The translations under genes were made by a program, and so were the position numbers. Under the pieces are notes generated by a model, which worked only from the letters and a program-made list of their open reading frames with translations, did not search any database and was not told where the DNA came from. DNA of 64,000 nucleotides, from NCBI GenBank assembly GCA_020846435.1, contig JADLDY010000001.1, positions 92,738 to 156,737 of the forward strand, in the 5' to 3' direction. Of the stretch, positions 32,529-41,947 are shown one piece after another. Within the stretch, counting starts at the first letter, position 1. Every line of letters starts with the position of its first letter. This DNA is from Deltaproteobacteria bacterium (lineage in GTDB: Bacteria > Desulfobacterota > GWC2-55-46).

Positions 32529-33982
32529 CCTTTGATGTTCCCTACGGGGGTGAGCTTGAGGACGCGCGAGCTGAGGCCCGCGAGCTCGGTCGCTTCTACC
32601 ACTTCGTCTATCTCCTTGTAAGCGGCCCCGGCCTCCTCCGCCAGCCCGCCGCAGGTGACGGTCCTGACGTATATGCCGCGCTCTTCCATGTCGTGCAGGA
32701 GCTTGGAGCCTCTGTACATCTTCTTGGCCTGGTGCCTGCTCATCGTCCTGCCGCTGCCGTGCGCCGTCGTGTAAAAGGCGTCGGCGCCCGTTGAGAGCCC
32801 GGCGAGAAGATATGAGCCTGTCTCCATAGAGCCGCCTATTATCACAGGCTGTCCCGTCTCTTTGTACCGCTCTGGCAGCCCCTCCATGCCGGGGCCGAAT
32901 GCGCGCGTCGCGCCCTTTCTGTGGACGAGGAGCTCTCTTGTCTTGCCCTTTATCAAGTGCCTTTCGAGCTTGGCCGTGTTGTGCGTGACGTCATAGACCA
33001 TCGACATGCCGAGGTCTTCGGCTGAGCGTCCAAAGACCTTTGAGAACACGTCGCGGAGCATGTGCAGTATCATCTGTCTGTTGACAAAGGCCATGTTGGC
33101 GGCGCACTTCATCGCGCTGAAGTAGTCCTGGCCTTCGGTCGAGTTGAACGGGGCGCAGGCCAGTTCCCTGTCGAGCACCTTGAGGCCGTATTTTTTCTCC
33201 ATGACCTTGAGGAAGAGCTGGAGGTAGTCGGTAGCTATCTGGTGGCCGAAGCCGCGTGAGCCGCAGTGGAACATTATCGCGACCTGGTTGGGCAGGGTGA
33301 ATCCGAAGGCGGCCGCCTTTTGAGCGTCAAATACGTTCTCAGGCCTGGCGACCTGTATCTCGCAGTAGTGGTTGCCGCTCCCGAGAGAGCCGATCTGGTC
33401 AAAGCCCCGCTCTATGGCGCGCGTGCTCACTTTCGACGCTTTCGCGCCCTTGAAGCACCCATGCTCCTCTGTGAGCTCTATGTCCTCTTTCCAGGCGTAG
33501 CCCTTTTTCAGGCACCACTTCGAGCCCTCTTCAGTCATATCCCTGAACTCGTTGTGAGAGAGGCGAAGGAGCCCGGTTGACCCGACGCCGGAGGGGATGC
33601 GGAAGAACATGGCGTCGACAAGTTCTTTTATCTTCGGGCGCACCTCGTCATAGGTGAGGTTGGTGCGCACGAGCCTCATGCCGCAGTTTATGTCAAAGCC
33701 GATGCCTCCCGGCGAGATGACGCCATGCTCAGGGTCCATGGCCGCGACCCCGCCTATCGGGAAGCCGTAGCCCCAGTGGCCGTCAGGCATGCAAAGGGCG
33801 TGCTCCACTATGCCCGGCAGGCAGGCGACATTCGAGACCTGATCGAAGACCCCGTCGTCCATCTCCCCTATTAGCTTTTCGGTCCCGTATATGCGCGCCG
33901 GGACCAGCATACCCGGCTTGTAGGTAGCCGGAAGTTCCCATAAGGAACGGGTGAGCTTTTTCAACGCCGATGGACGGGTCAT
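32525..33982 (-). CDS. rtcB: RNA-splicing ligase RtcB
   Basis: GTP- and Mn-dependent ligase joining 2-prime,3-prime-cyclic phosphate and 5-prime-OH RNA ends; 485 residues. Metal ligands are visible in GFDINCGMRL, GSGNHYCEIQ, FHCGSRGFGHQ and VTHNTAKLE, and the guanylylated histidine in TTAHGSGR near the C-terminus. ATG 33982 (MTRPSALKKL) is chosen because AAGGAG lies 5 bases before it. In bacteria RtcB is tied to repair of cleaved tRNA and rRNA. With archease it forms a two-gene operon. Confidence 0.96.
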   Translation of the reverse strand: MTRPSALKKLTRSLWELPATYKPGMLVPARIYGTEKLIGEMDDGVFDQVSNVACLPGIVEHALCMPDGHWGYGFPIGGVAAMDPEHGVISPGGIGFDINCGMRLVRTNLTYDEVRPKIKELVDAMFFRIPSGVGSTGLLRLSHNEFRDMTEEGSKWCLKKGYAWKEDIELTEEHGCFKGAKASKVSTRAIERGFDQIGSLGSGNHYCEIQVARPENVFDAQKAAAFGFTLPNQVAIMFHCGSRGFGHQIATDYLQLFLKVMEKKYGLKVLDRELACAPFNSTEGQDYFSAMKCAANMAFVNRQMILHMLRDVFSKVFGRSAEDLGMSMVYDVTHNTAKLERHLIKGKTRELLVHRKGATRAFGPGMEGLPERYKETGQPVIIGGSMETGSYLLAGLSTGADAFYTTAHGSGRTMSRHQAKKMYRGSKLLHDMEERGIYVRTVTCGGLAEEAGAAYKEIDEVVEATELAGLSSRVLKLTPVGNIKG

Positions 33983-34100
33983 GGTGACTCCTTGCAGCAT
34001 CTGTCAGGTATGGTAATACTTTAGCAGAAAAAGCGGCGGATGGACAGGCGCGCCCTTATCTTCCTTGACCGCTTTTTTCATCTATGATAGCTTTTTACGC

Positions 34101-35057
34101 ATGAAAATACTTATAACCGGCGGCGCAGGCTTCATAGGCTCACATCTTGGCGATGAACTCATCTCAAGGGGCGAGAAAGTAACCGTAATAGATGAATTCA
34201 ACGATTTTTACGACCCGAAGTTGAAGAGGGAGAACATCGCTCCCCACCTGTCGAACCCTTCCTACACTCTGGTCGAGGGCGACATAAGGGATACCGACAG
34301 GGTCCTGCGGCTCTTTGAAGAATCGAAGTTCGACGCTGTCGTGCACCTGGCGGCGCGCGCGGGAGTTCGGCCCTCGATACTCGAGCCCCTTCTTTACGAG
34401 CAGGTCAACTGCGTCGGCACTTTAAACCTCCTCGAGGCTTCGAGAAAGACGGGCGTCAAGAACTTCGTCTTCGCCTCGTCCTCGTCAGTCTACGGCATAA
34501 ACAGCAAGGTGCCTTTTTCAGAGGGCGACCCGATAAATTTCCCGATATCTCCCTATGCCACGACAAAGAGGGCCGGCGAGCTCATGTGCTATACCTACTC
34601 GCACCTCTACAAGCTTCCGGCTACCTGTTTGAGGTTCTTCACCGTCTATGGTGAAAGGGGCAGGCCTGACATGGCAGTTGCCAAGTTCACCCGCCTCATA
34701 CACGACGGCAAGCCCATTCAGGTCTACGGCGACGGCAGCGCGCAGAGGGACTTCACCTACGTGGGCGACATCAAGGAAGGGCTATTGAAGGCCATCTATA
34801 CGCCGTCGAGGTACGAGATAGTAAACCTCGGAGGGGCCAACACGATAGAGCTCAGGAGGCTAATCGAGCTCATCGAAGGCGCTCTCGGCAAGAAGGCCGC
34901 GATAGAGTATCTGCCTCCCGTGCCGGGAGATGTCCCTATTACCTACGCCGACGCTGCAAAGGCAAAAGAGCTCTTAGGCTTCAAGGCCGCCGTGAGGATA
35001 GACGAGGGCGTGGAAAGATACGTAAAGTGGTTCCTTGAAAGGGAGCGTCGCAAGTAA
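34101..35057 (+). CDS. NAD-dependent nucleotide-sugar epimerase, UDP-glucuronate 4-epimerase-like
   Basis: Extended short-chain dehydrogenase of 318 residues. GGAGFIGSH near the start binds NAD, SSSSVYG holds the catalytic serine region and YATTK the Tyr-Lys pair. GVRPSILEP and the TVYGERGRPDMA segment are typical of the UDP-glucuronate 4-epimerase branch rather than plain GalE. ATG 34101 (MKILITGGAG) is the family start; the upstream in-frame ATG at 34065 adds 12 residues. Product probably feeds surface polysaccharide. Confidence 0.85.
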   Translation: MKILITGGAGFIGSHLGDELISRGEKVTVIDEFNDFYDPKLKRENIAPHLSNPSYTLVEGDIRDTDRVLRLFEESKFDAVVHLAARAGVRPSILEPLLYEQVNCVGTLNLLEASRKTGVKNFVFASSSSVYGINSKVPFSEGDPINFPISPYATTKRAGELMCYTYSHLYKLPATCLRFFTVYGERGRPDMAVAKFTRLIHDGKPIQVYGDGSAQRDFTYVGDIKEGLLKAIYTPSRYEIVNLGGANTIELRRLIELIEGALGKKAAIEYLPPVPGDVPITYADAAKAKELLGFKAAVRIDEGVERYVKWFLERERRK

Positions 35058-35080
35058 GGGCGCAAGGGGCGGGCGATAAT

Positions 35081-36127
35081 TTGAAGAAGATATTCATAAA
35101 GGACATAAAGGAGAGGGACAGCGTAACAGGGCCGTTCCTCGTCAGCCGCAAGGAAGTGGGCGTCTCGAAGACCGGCAAGGCCTACTTGAACCTGAAGCTC
35201 ATGGACTCGACCGGCGAGATAGACGCAAGGGTATGGGACGACGCCGAAGAGATAGCGAAGGGCTTCAACAAGAACGACGTCGTCTCGATAAAGGGCTTCG
35301 GGGTAGCCTATCAGAGCAGCGTGCAGCTCAATGTCTCGGCTGTGAAGGCCCTTGCCGAGGGCTCGTATTCGCTCAGGGACTTCCTGCCTTCTTCCGAGAG
35401 GTCGCATGCTTCCCTTGAAGCTGAGCTCGACTCGATACTCTCTTCGATGAAGGACCCTAACCTCAAGGCGCTCATGGAGTCCATATTCGCCGATAAGGAG
35501 ATAAGGGAGAAGTTCCTCATAGCCCCGGCCGCCAAGGCCATGCACCACTCGTATCTCGGGGGGCTCGCCGAGCATGTTTTCTCGATATGCGCCCTCGCCG
35601 ACAAGGTATCCTCCCATTACGGCGCGTCAGTGAACAGGGACCTCCTCGTGTCAGGCGCCATGCTCCACGACATCGGCAAGGTCTACGAGCTTACCTATGA
35701 GAGGGCTTTTGACTATTCAGACGAGGGCAGGCTCATCGGACACATAACGATGGGAGTAGAACTCATCGACAGGAAGATAGCCTCTCTCGCTGATTTTCCC
35801 AGGGAGCTCGGTATATTGCTCAAGCATATGGTGCTCTCCCATCACGGACAGCTCGAATTCGGCTCGCCCAAGAGGCCGAAGACCATTGAGGCCATAATAC
35901 TTTCCTATCTCGACGATCTGGACGCCAAGGTCAACACCGTGAGGGCGCTTCTCAGCGGCAAGCCGGACGGCTCGAACTGGACGCCCTACCAGAGGCTCTT
36001 CGAAAGGTACATCTACACCGGCTCCGTCCCGACGCATGAGTCAACTGAGGCTACGGCGACCCGGACGGACGGGAAAGCGCCTGAGCCTGATGACAACGGC
36101 CGTGGCACCATGAGCCTTTTCAAGTAG
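35081..36127 (+). CDS. HD-domain 3-prime-5-prime exoribonuclease, YhaM family
   Basis: Protein of 348 residues with an N-terminal OB-fold (about 8-92, LNLKLMDSTGEIDARVWDD) and a central HD phosphohydrolase domain: H in HHSYLGGLAEHV, then HDIGK and a later HH. This pairing defines YhaM-type exoribonucleases, which trim RNA and some DNA. TTG start at 35081 gives MKKIFIKDI; no better start is seen. The last about 40 residues are polar and likely disordered. It lies 23 bases after the epimerase gene. Confidence 0.85.
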   Translation: MKKIFIKDIKERDSVTGPFLVSRKEVGVSKTGKAYLNLKLMDSTGEIDARVWDDAEEIAKGFNKNDVVSIKGFGVAYQSSVQLNVSAVKALAEGSYSLRDFLPSSERSHASLEAELDSILSSMKDPNLKALMESIFADKEIREKFLIAPAAKAMHHSYLGGLAEHVFSICALADKVSSHYGASVNRDLLVSGAMLHDIGKVYELTYERAFDYSDEGRLIGHITMGVELIDRKIASLADFPRELGILLKHMVLSHHGQLEFGSPKRPKTIEAIILSYLDDLDAKVNTVRALLSGKPDGSNWTPYQRLFERYIYTGSVPTHESTEATATRTDGKAPEPDDNGRGTMSLFK

Positions 36128-36135
36128 CGGCCGTC

Positions 36136-36300
36136 TCAGCCGTTCGTGTTGCCGGGCACAGGCCCGCACACAGGGCAGTAGGTCTCGCCATGGTCGAGCG
36201 GGCAGTCGTGGCCGCACTCGGCGCAGCACACGCATTTATCCACAGGGTAAGAGCATACAGGGCACAGGCCGTCTTTTTCGTTTGTCCTGTTTTTATCCAT
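36136..36300 (-). CDS. Cysteine-rich zinc-binding micro-protein, 54 residues
   Basis: Starts MDKNRTNEKDGLCPVC with a strong GAGGAGG Shine-Dalgarno. Nine cysteines and two histidines sit in 54 residues (CPVC, CVCCAEC, HDC, CPVC), enough for two zinc sites. Below normal ORF length limits, but the ribosome site and dense metal motifs argue for a real gene. It converges on the YhaM gene with 8 bases between stops. Function unknown. Confidence 0.65.
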   Translation of the reverse strand: MDKNRTNEKDGLCPVCSYPVDKCVCCAECGHDCPLDHGETYCPVCGPVPGNTNG

Positions 36301-36455
36301 AAGTCCTCCTCTCGCGCCTCCTCTGACATTTATTATACCCCCTTTTCAATTATCAGGCCCGGCTTGGCCTGTCAGCTTTATTTGTCTGTTGCCAAAACGC
36401 CAGCCATGTATATAATTAGGTGTTTTGACCCCGGACGCCGGGGCTTCGGAGGGAC

Positions 36456-37211
36456 ATGCTCAACCTTGTGAACATGCTCAGGAACTGGCGTAGCCTGTCT
36501 GTCGCGGCAGGCCTCTCCTGGTTTATGAAGCTCCTGATGGTCATCATGCTGCCTGTGGAGCTCTACAAGGGGGATTACCTTTTTTCGGTGCTCCTAGTCC
36601 TCTCTGTCGTGCTCTCCCTCATCCCGAGCATCGTGGAGAAGAGCTACAAGGTAACGCTCCCGTTCGAGCTCGACTTCCTCATAACCTTCTCCATTTTCCT
36701 CAACACCTTCATGGGCGAGGGGCTCAACTTCTACCAGAGGGTATGGTTCTACGACAAGGCCCTGCACGTTTACGGCAGCGCGGTCTTCGGCCTTCTGGCG
36801 TTCGTCGCCGTATACACGCTCAAATACACGCGCAAGATCCGCCTGTCTCTGCCTTTTGTCGGCTTTTTCACCGTCATCTTCACCATGGCCCTTGGCGGCT
36901 TATGGGAGATAATGGAGTTCGGCGTCGACAATCTCTTCGACAAGACTACCCAGGACAGCCTCGACGACACCATGTGGGACCTGATAAACGATCTCCTGGG
37001 CGGCTTCATCACGGCCGCCATCGGCATGCTCTATGTGAAGTACTCCAATCCTGACGCGCGAAAAAAGCTCGCCAGGCCCCTTGGCGAGGTCTTCGGCCTT
37101 GGCAACAGGATAGACCGGCTCAGGAAGCGTTTCGAAAGGCCTTCGAAAAGAAAGAGGGCGAGGAAGAAAGGCGCGAACGGCAGCGATGAAGGGCGTAGAC
37201 AGGGCGGCTGA
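36456..37211 (+). CDS. DUF2238/YjdF-like membrane protein
   Basis: Integral membrane protein of 251 residues with about six helices. The motifs FYDKALHVYGSA, GGLWEIMEFGVDN and DDTMWDLINDLLGG hold the conserved acidic and histidine residues of the DUF2238 (YjdF) family. The last about 40 residues are very basic (RKRFERPSKRKRARKK). Family function is not established. It stands alone upstream of the helicase gene. Confidence 0.75.
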   Translation: MLNLVNMLRNWRSLSVAAGLSWFMKLLMVIMLPVELYKGDYLFSVLLVLSVVLSLIPSIVEKSYKVTLPFELDFLITFSIFLNTFMGEGLNFYQRVWFYDKALHVYGSAVFGLLAFVAVYTLKYTRKIRLSLPFVGFFTVIFTMALGGLWEIMEFGVDNLFDKTTQDSLDDTMWDLINDLLGGFITAAIGMLYVKYSNPDARKKLARPLGEVFGLGNRIDRLRKRFERPSKRKRARKKGANGSDEGRRQGG

Positions 37212-37383
37212 CCAACTTCACGCCGCGTTGCCCGTGGCAGGGCGTTTTACATGTTGCTTGACTAATGGCCCTCATAAATGGTGTACTATCATATTGGTGC
37301 GTCAAACGGCGCGCCGAATCAATAAAAAGAAGGTTTCCGGCGCTCTTGAAATGGCCCGGCAGAAGAGAGGTTTTTGAGAGTAT

Positions 37384-39285
37384 ATGAAATTTGAGACTTT
37401 GGGGTTTCACCCTGACATCCTGAAAGGGATTCAGGACGCGGGTTTTGTGCAATGCACGCCCATACAGGAACAGGCCTTTCCCGAGTGCATGGCCGGGAGC
37501 GACGTCATAGCGCAGTCGCAGACAGGGTCTGGTAAGACAGCGGTCTTCCTCCTGACCATCTTCACGAGGCTCCTTGCGGCAGGTCCCAACACGACCGGAA
37601 AGCCGAGGGCCCTTGTGATGGTCCCGACGAGGGAGCTGGCGACCCAGGTCGCTGATGACGCCGAAAAGCTCGGCAAGTACCTTCCCTTCAAGTCGGTCGC
37701 CATATACGGCGGCGTCGAGTACAACAAGCAGGTCAACGCCTTGAAAGAAGGCGTAGAGCTCGTTGTGGCGACCCCCGGGCGCATGATAGACCTTTACAAG
37801 TCAAAGACCCTTTCGCTTGACGCTATCGAGATATTCGTAATAGACGAGGCTGACCGCATGTTCGACATGGGTTTCGCCCCGGACATCATGTACATAGCTG
37901 GCAAGCTCCCAAAGGAAAAGCCCAGGCAGACCATGCTTTTCTCGGCTACCATCGACGAGAACGTCCGGAGGCTCTCTTCTCGCTACATGAAGCCCGAGCT
38001 GGCCGTCGTCGAGATAGAGCCGGAGCAGGTGACGGTCAATCTCATCGACCAGAAGATAGTCTATGTCTCCAACGAAGAGAAGCTCGACGTCATGATAACC
38101 CTTCTCAAGAGGGCCGAGGTCGAGCGCGCCATCATATTCACGAACATGAAGAGGACCGCCGAGATGCTCGGCGTGAAGCTCACCGGCAACGGGCTTCCGG
38201 CGAAGGTCCTGACAGGGGATATCACGCAGGAGAGGCGCTCCAAGATAATCGAGGGCATGAAGTCTGGGAAGGTCAAGATACTCGTCGCGACGGATGTAGC
38301 GGCCCGCGGCCTTCACATCGACGGCATATCTCATGTGTTCAACTACGACCTTCCTGATGACGCGGCCAACTACGTCCACCGCATCGGAAGGACGGCGAGG
38401 GCCGGAAAGAGCGGCACCGCTTTCAGCCTCGTCTGCGAGGATCACGTTTTAAACCTCCCTGACATAGAAAAGTACATCGAGCGCAAGCTTGAGCCTGAAT
38501 GGATAGACGACTCCGAGCTTGTCAAGGACACTGCCCCGGCCTTCCACCATAAGAGAAGGAGCGGCCCGCCTCAGCAGGGAAGGGGCAAGGGGCCAGAGGG
38601 CAGGCAAAGGGACAAGGGTTTCTCAAAGGACAGGAAAGGGCCGGAGCGCCACGCCAGAAAGACGGAGCCAGCGGCCCCTGTTGAAAAGGCTGAAAAGCCT
38701 GAGAAGGCCGAGCGTGTCGAACGGCCAGAGCGGGCTGAAAGGCCTGAACTGATTGAAGCGGCTTCTCCGGTTGAGCAGGCCGCCGAGGGCGCGAAAGAGC
38801 CTGGAAGGGAACGCAGGCCCCGCGAGCGCAGGCGAGGCGGCAGAGGCCGCAAACACGGAGAGGGCCGCGTGAAGAAGGAAGCGGCCCCTGATGCCGCGGC
38901 TTCCGGCGTTGAAACCGAGGCTCCGAGAGAGCATAAAAAACAGCAGCCCCAGCAACAGCAGCCTTCCGGCGGCGGCGAGCACGTCCGCAAAAGGGCGGTC
39001 GAGAGAACCCGTCACCTCAAGGGGCGCAAGGAAGGCAAGCCAGCCCCGGGCCATGGAGAGAGGCCTGAGCGTCAGACCTCTTCTGCAAGGCATCAGGATG
39101 AGAAGAAACGCTCCGGCGCGCCGCGCCATGAAAGGCACGAGCCTTTAAAGCCGCATACTCATCATGCGCCCTCTGAGATGTCTGCGCCAAAGACGCCTGC
39201 CCATGTCGAGCCGCCCGCTTCTGTTGAGAAGAAGGAGAAAAAAGGGCTTCTCAAAAGAGTTTTGGGGTTCCTGAAAAAGAAGTAA
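37384..39285 (+). CDS. DEAD-box RNA helicase with long basic disordered tail
   Basis: ATP-dependent RNA helicase of 633 residues. Q motif (CTPIQEQAFP), motif I SQTGSGKT, PTRELA, TPGR, DEAD, SAT and the C-terminal HRIGRTAR are all present within the first about 375 residues. The remaining about 250 residues are low-complexity, rich in Arg, Lys, Glu and Pro, with RRRGGRGRK-like stretches, fitting RhlE/DeaD-type cold or ribosome-assembly helicases. The ATG at 37384 follows AGAGGTTTTTGAGAGT. It ends at a strong shared terminator. Confidence 0.94.
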   Translation: MKFETLGFHPDILKGIQDAGFVQCTPIQEQAFPECMAGSDVIAQSQTGSGKTAVFLLTIFTRLLAAGPNTTGKPRALVMVPTRELATQVADDAEKLGKYLPFKSVAIYGGVEYNKQVNALKEGVELVVATPGRMIDLYKSKTLSLDAIEIFVIDEADRMFDMGFAPDIMYIAGKLPKEKPRQTMLFSATIDENVRRLSSRYMKPELAVVEIEPEQVTVNLIDQKIVYVSNEEKLDVMITLLKRAEVERAIIFTNMKRTAEMLGVKLTGNGLPAKVLTGDITQERRSKIIEGMKSGKVKILVATDVAARGLHIDGISHVFNYDLPDDAANYVHRIGRTARAGKSGTAFSLVCEDHVLNLPDIEKYIERKLEPEWIDDSELVKDTAPAFHHKRRSGPPQQGRGKGPEGRQRDKGFSKDRKGPERHARKTEPAAPVEKAEKPEKAERVERPERAERPELIEAASPVEQAAEGAKEPGRERRPRERRRGGRGRKHGEGRVKKEAAPDAAASGVETEAPREHKKQQPQQQQPSGGGEHVRKRAVERTRHLKGRKEGKPAPGHGERPERQTSSARHQDEKKRSGAPRHERHEPLKPHTHHAPSEMSAPKTPAHVEPPASVEKKEKKGLLKRVLGFLKKK

Positions 39286-39305
39286 CAAACGCATGTCACA
39301 AACGA

Positions 39306-39337
39306 AAAACCCCCGGCAGACCTTGCCGGGGGTTTTC
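39306..39337. terminator. Bidirectional terminator, helicase/rubrerythrin
   Basis: AAAACCCCCGGCA (39306-39318) pairs with TGCCGGGGGTTTT (39324-39336) around GACCT. Runs of A on the left and T on the right let it serve both convergent genes. Confidence 0.93.
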
Positions 39338-39360
39338 TTATTTCAGGGTTGATGAGGCTC

Positions 39361-39861
39361 TCAGTCGACGAGGACGTATTTGTCGCCCTTTACGTTGCAT
39401 ATGGGGCACGCGTCCGGTCTTTTGCCCACCTCGATGTGTCCGCATATCGGGCACAGGTAAAAGTCTGAAGTCGACAAGTCCTTGCCTGAAGCCGCGGCTT
39501 CGAGAGCGAGTTTGTAGATCCTTGCGTGCACCTCTTCGGCCTTGACCGCGAAGCCGAACATGCGCTTGGCTTTAGAGCCTTCGGCTTCCGCCTGCGCGAG
39601 CATGGGCGGGTACATGTCGGTGAACTCGTGCGTCTCGCCGCCTATGGCGGCCTTGAGGTTGTCAGCGGTCGAGGCAACAAAGTCGAGAGCGTTGAGGTGG
39701 CCTTCGGCGTGTATCCTTTCAGCTTCGGCAGTCGTGCGAAAGAGCTTCGCTATGTTCGGGAAGCCGTCTTTTTCGGCTTTTTTGGCGAAGGCCCTGTACT
39801 TCTGGTTTGCCTGGCTCTCTCCTGCAAAGGCTGCTTTAAGGTTGTCGCTGGTCTCCGGCAT
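39361..39861 (-). CDS. Rubrerythrin
   Basis: Non-heme diiron peroxidase of 166 residues for oxidative stress in anaerobes or microaerophiles. The four-helix ferritin-like part carries the two EXXH-type metal sites (EAERIH and KAEEVH), and the C-terminal rubredoxin-like knuckles are CPICG and CPIC. Electron donors are usually rubredoxin or NADH-linked reductases; none is adjacent. Confidence 0.96.
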   Translation of the reverse strand: MPETSDNLKAAFAGESQANQKYRAFAKKAEKDGFPNIAKLFRTTAEAERIHAEGHLNALDFVASTADNLKAAIGGETHEFTDMYPPMLAQAEAEGSKAKRMFGFAVKAEEVHARIYKLALEAAASGKDLSTSDFYLCPICGHIEVGKRPDACPICNVKGDKYVLVD

Positions 39862-39953
39862 ATGTTCCTCCTGGGTGTTGTTTTCTTTCAGTCAGTTTAT
39901 CAGCTTTATGGGGAAATGGAAGGGGTGAGGACGCGGTTTTTCCTGTTTTCGCA

Positions 39954-39983
39954 TTGACTGGGTCTTTTATATTGTCATATACT
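39954..39983 (+). promoter_or_regulatory. Sigma-70 promoter of the agmatinase-family gene
   Basis: TTGACT (39954-39959), 18 bases, TATACT (39978-39983). Transcription would start near 39990, 65 bases before the chosen start codon. Confidence 0.55.
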
Positions 39984-40054
39984 TTTTCCTCAGGTATGGA
40001 TTTTCGCGCCAATAAACAAAAGCGTTTTCGATGAAGAGAGGAGAGTTTTTCTCA

Positions 40055-40957
40055 ATGAACGATAAATGGTTCTCGTTCCAGAAGCCGTTGGACGGATTTT
40101 TAGCGATACCCGAGGAAGAGGCTTGCGGGTATGAAGAGGCCCGCGCGGTCGTAGTGCCTTTCGGCCTTGAGGCGTCAGTCAGCTACGGAGGCGGCACAGC
40201 CAAAGGCCCCGCCGCCATAATAAAGGCGTCCCACCAGGTAGAGCTGTTCGATGAAGAGTTCTGGTGCGAGCCTGTGCGCGATTTTGGCGTGGTGACATTG
40301 GTTGAAAAGCCGATAGCGGGCAAGATTGAGACGGCGCTCTCAGAGCTTGAGAGGATCACCGGAAAGCTCCTCGATGACGGCAAGTTCCCGCTCATCCTCG
40401 GGGGCGAGCATTCGATCACTGCCGGCTCTATCCGCCCGTTCGCGGCCAGATACCCTGACCTGACTATACTCCACTTTGACGCCCACGCGGACTTGCGCGA
40501 CGGCTACGACGGAGAGCATTTTTCACACGCGGCAGCAATGAGAAGGTGCATGGACCACAAGAACATCTCGCTCGTCTCCTGCGGCATAAGGAACATCTCG
40601 GCAGGGGAGATACCGTTTCTGGAAGAGAACGGGAAGCGCATCAAGATATTCTGGGCAAAGGACCGTCGGGAGTGGGATATGGACAATATCCTCGAGAGGC
40701 TCCGCGGCAAGCCGGTTTATGTCTCTTTCGACCTCGACGGCTTTGACGCCTCCCTCATGCCTGCGACAGGCACGCCAGAGCCGGGCGGGCTCATGTGGGA
40801 CGACGCGGTGAGGATACTCGACGCGGCCTCCCGCGTATCGCGCTTTGTCGGAGCCGACATAAACGAGCTGGCGCCAGTCAAGCAGATGCATTACTGCGAT
40901 TTTCTGGCGGCAAAGCTCGCCTACAAGATACTTTCTTACGCGTTCAGGAAAAAATGA
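40055..40957 (+). CDS. Agmatinase/arginase-family ureohydrolase
   Basis: Binuclear manganese ureohydrolase of 300 residues. Metal motifs GGEHSI, FDAHADLRD and SFDLDGFD are complete. The family includes agmatinase (SpeB), arginase, guanidinobutyrase and others; genomic context does not fix the substrate, though agmatinase is most frequent. ATG 40055 is chosen because GGAG precedes it, while the ATG at 40031 lacks a ribosome site. Confidence 0.88.
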   Translation: MNDKWFSFQKPLDGFLAIPEEEACGYEEARAVVVPFGLEASVSYGGGTAKGPAAIIKASHQVELFDEEFWCEPVRDFGVVTLVEKPIAGKIETALSELERITGKLLDDGKFPLILGGEHSITAGSIRPFAARYPDLTILHFDAHADLRDGYDGEHFSHAAAMRRCMDHKNISLVSCGIRNISAGEIPFLEENGKRIKIFWAKDRREWDMDNILERLRGKPVYVSFDLDGFDASLMPATGTPEPGGLMWDDAVRILDAASRVSRFVGADINELAPVKQMHYCDFLAAKLAYKILSYAFRKK

Positions 40958-40986
40958 GGGCGCGGCGCGCTTTAAGCGCCGTTTTC

Positions 40987-41895
40987 CTACTTGTTCTTTA
41001 TGAATGTGCCGTTCTTGTACTCTTCAAAGGCGGTCTTTAATTCTTCCTGCGTGTTCATGACTATGGGGCCGTACCAGGCGACTGGTTCGCCTATCGGCTT
41101 GCCTGAGACGAGCAGGAAACGCACCGGGCTCTTGTCAGCAGTGACGGTTATCTCATCCCCTTCGTCTTCATAGAGGACCATAGTCTCCGCGCTTATCCGG
41201 CATTCCCTCTCAGTGTCGAAGTAATTTGCCCCGACGACCTCGAAAGCGAAAGAGTCCCTCCGTTCGTCAAAGTAGGCCTCTCCCTCGATGACGTAGGCAA
41301 AGGCCCTGTGCCCGGGCTTTACGCGGTGGGTGAAAACCGATTTGGCAGGAACAGTGACGTCAAGGTACTCTGGGTCTGTTATGATGTCTTTTACCGGGCC
41401 AGTTGTTCCGTTGACCTGTCCGCAGATGACCTTTACTTTCACGCCGCCCGGCAAAGTCACCTCTGGGATAGTCGGGCTTTTCACCTCGCGGTATCTCGGC
41501 ACCATCATCTTGTGGGAGGCCGGGAGGTTGGCCCAGAGCTGATACCCACGCAGTTTTTTATCGGCGCCGCCTTTCGGCATCTCCTGATGGATTATGCCGC
41601 TCCCGGCAGTCATCCACTGGACGTCTCCCGCGGAAATCTCGCCCTTGTTGCCCATGCTGTCCCCGTGTTCCACTCTTCCGTCAATAACATAGGTTATCGT
41701 CTCGATGCCCCGGTGCGGGTGCCACGGAAAGCCCGCGCCGTAGTCGGCCGGGTCGTTCGAGTGGAAGTCGTCGAACAAAAGGAAAGGGTCGAGCTTCGGG
41801 ACTTCGTAGAAGCCGAAGCCTCGCTTGAGGCGCACTCCCGCGCCTTCGACAGTCGGAGCGCTCTTCCATGTAGTTTTTATCATGCGAGCTTTCAT
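40987..41895 (-). CDS. Pirin-family protein
   Basis: Bicupin protein of 302 residues. The metal ligands of the N-terminal cupin are visible in PWHPHRGIETITYV and GSGIIHQE. Bacterial pirins can act as quercetinases or stress-linked redox regulators; the activity here is not decided by the sequence. It is the last gene of a minus-strand run that begins with the Rieske/glutaredoxin/FTR genes, 52 bases after the SnoaL-like gene. Confidence 0.92.
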   Translation of the reverse strand: MKARMIKTTWKSAPTVEGAGVRLKRGFGFYEVPKLDPFLLFDDFHSNDPADYGAGFPWHPHRGIETITYVIDGRVEHGDSMGNKGEISAGDVQWMTAGSGIIHQEMPKGGADKKLRGYQLWANLPASHKMMVPRYREVKSPTIPEVTLPGGVKVKVICGQVNGTTGPVKDIITDPEYLDVTVPAKSVFTHRVKPGHRAFAYVIEGEAYFDERRDSFAFEVVGANYFDTERECRISAETMVLYEDEGDEITVTADKSPVRFLLVSGKPIGEPVAWYGPIVMNTQEELKTAFEEYKNGTFIKNK

Positions 41896-41947
41896 TTTAC
41901 TCTCCGGTGATCGCGCGCCTGCATGAAGCCTGTAAACAGAGCCAGGG

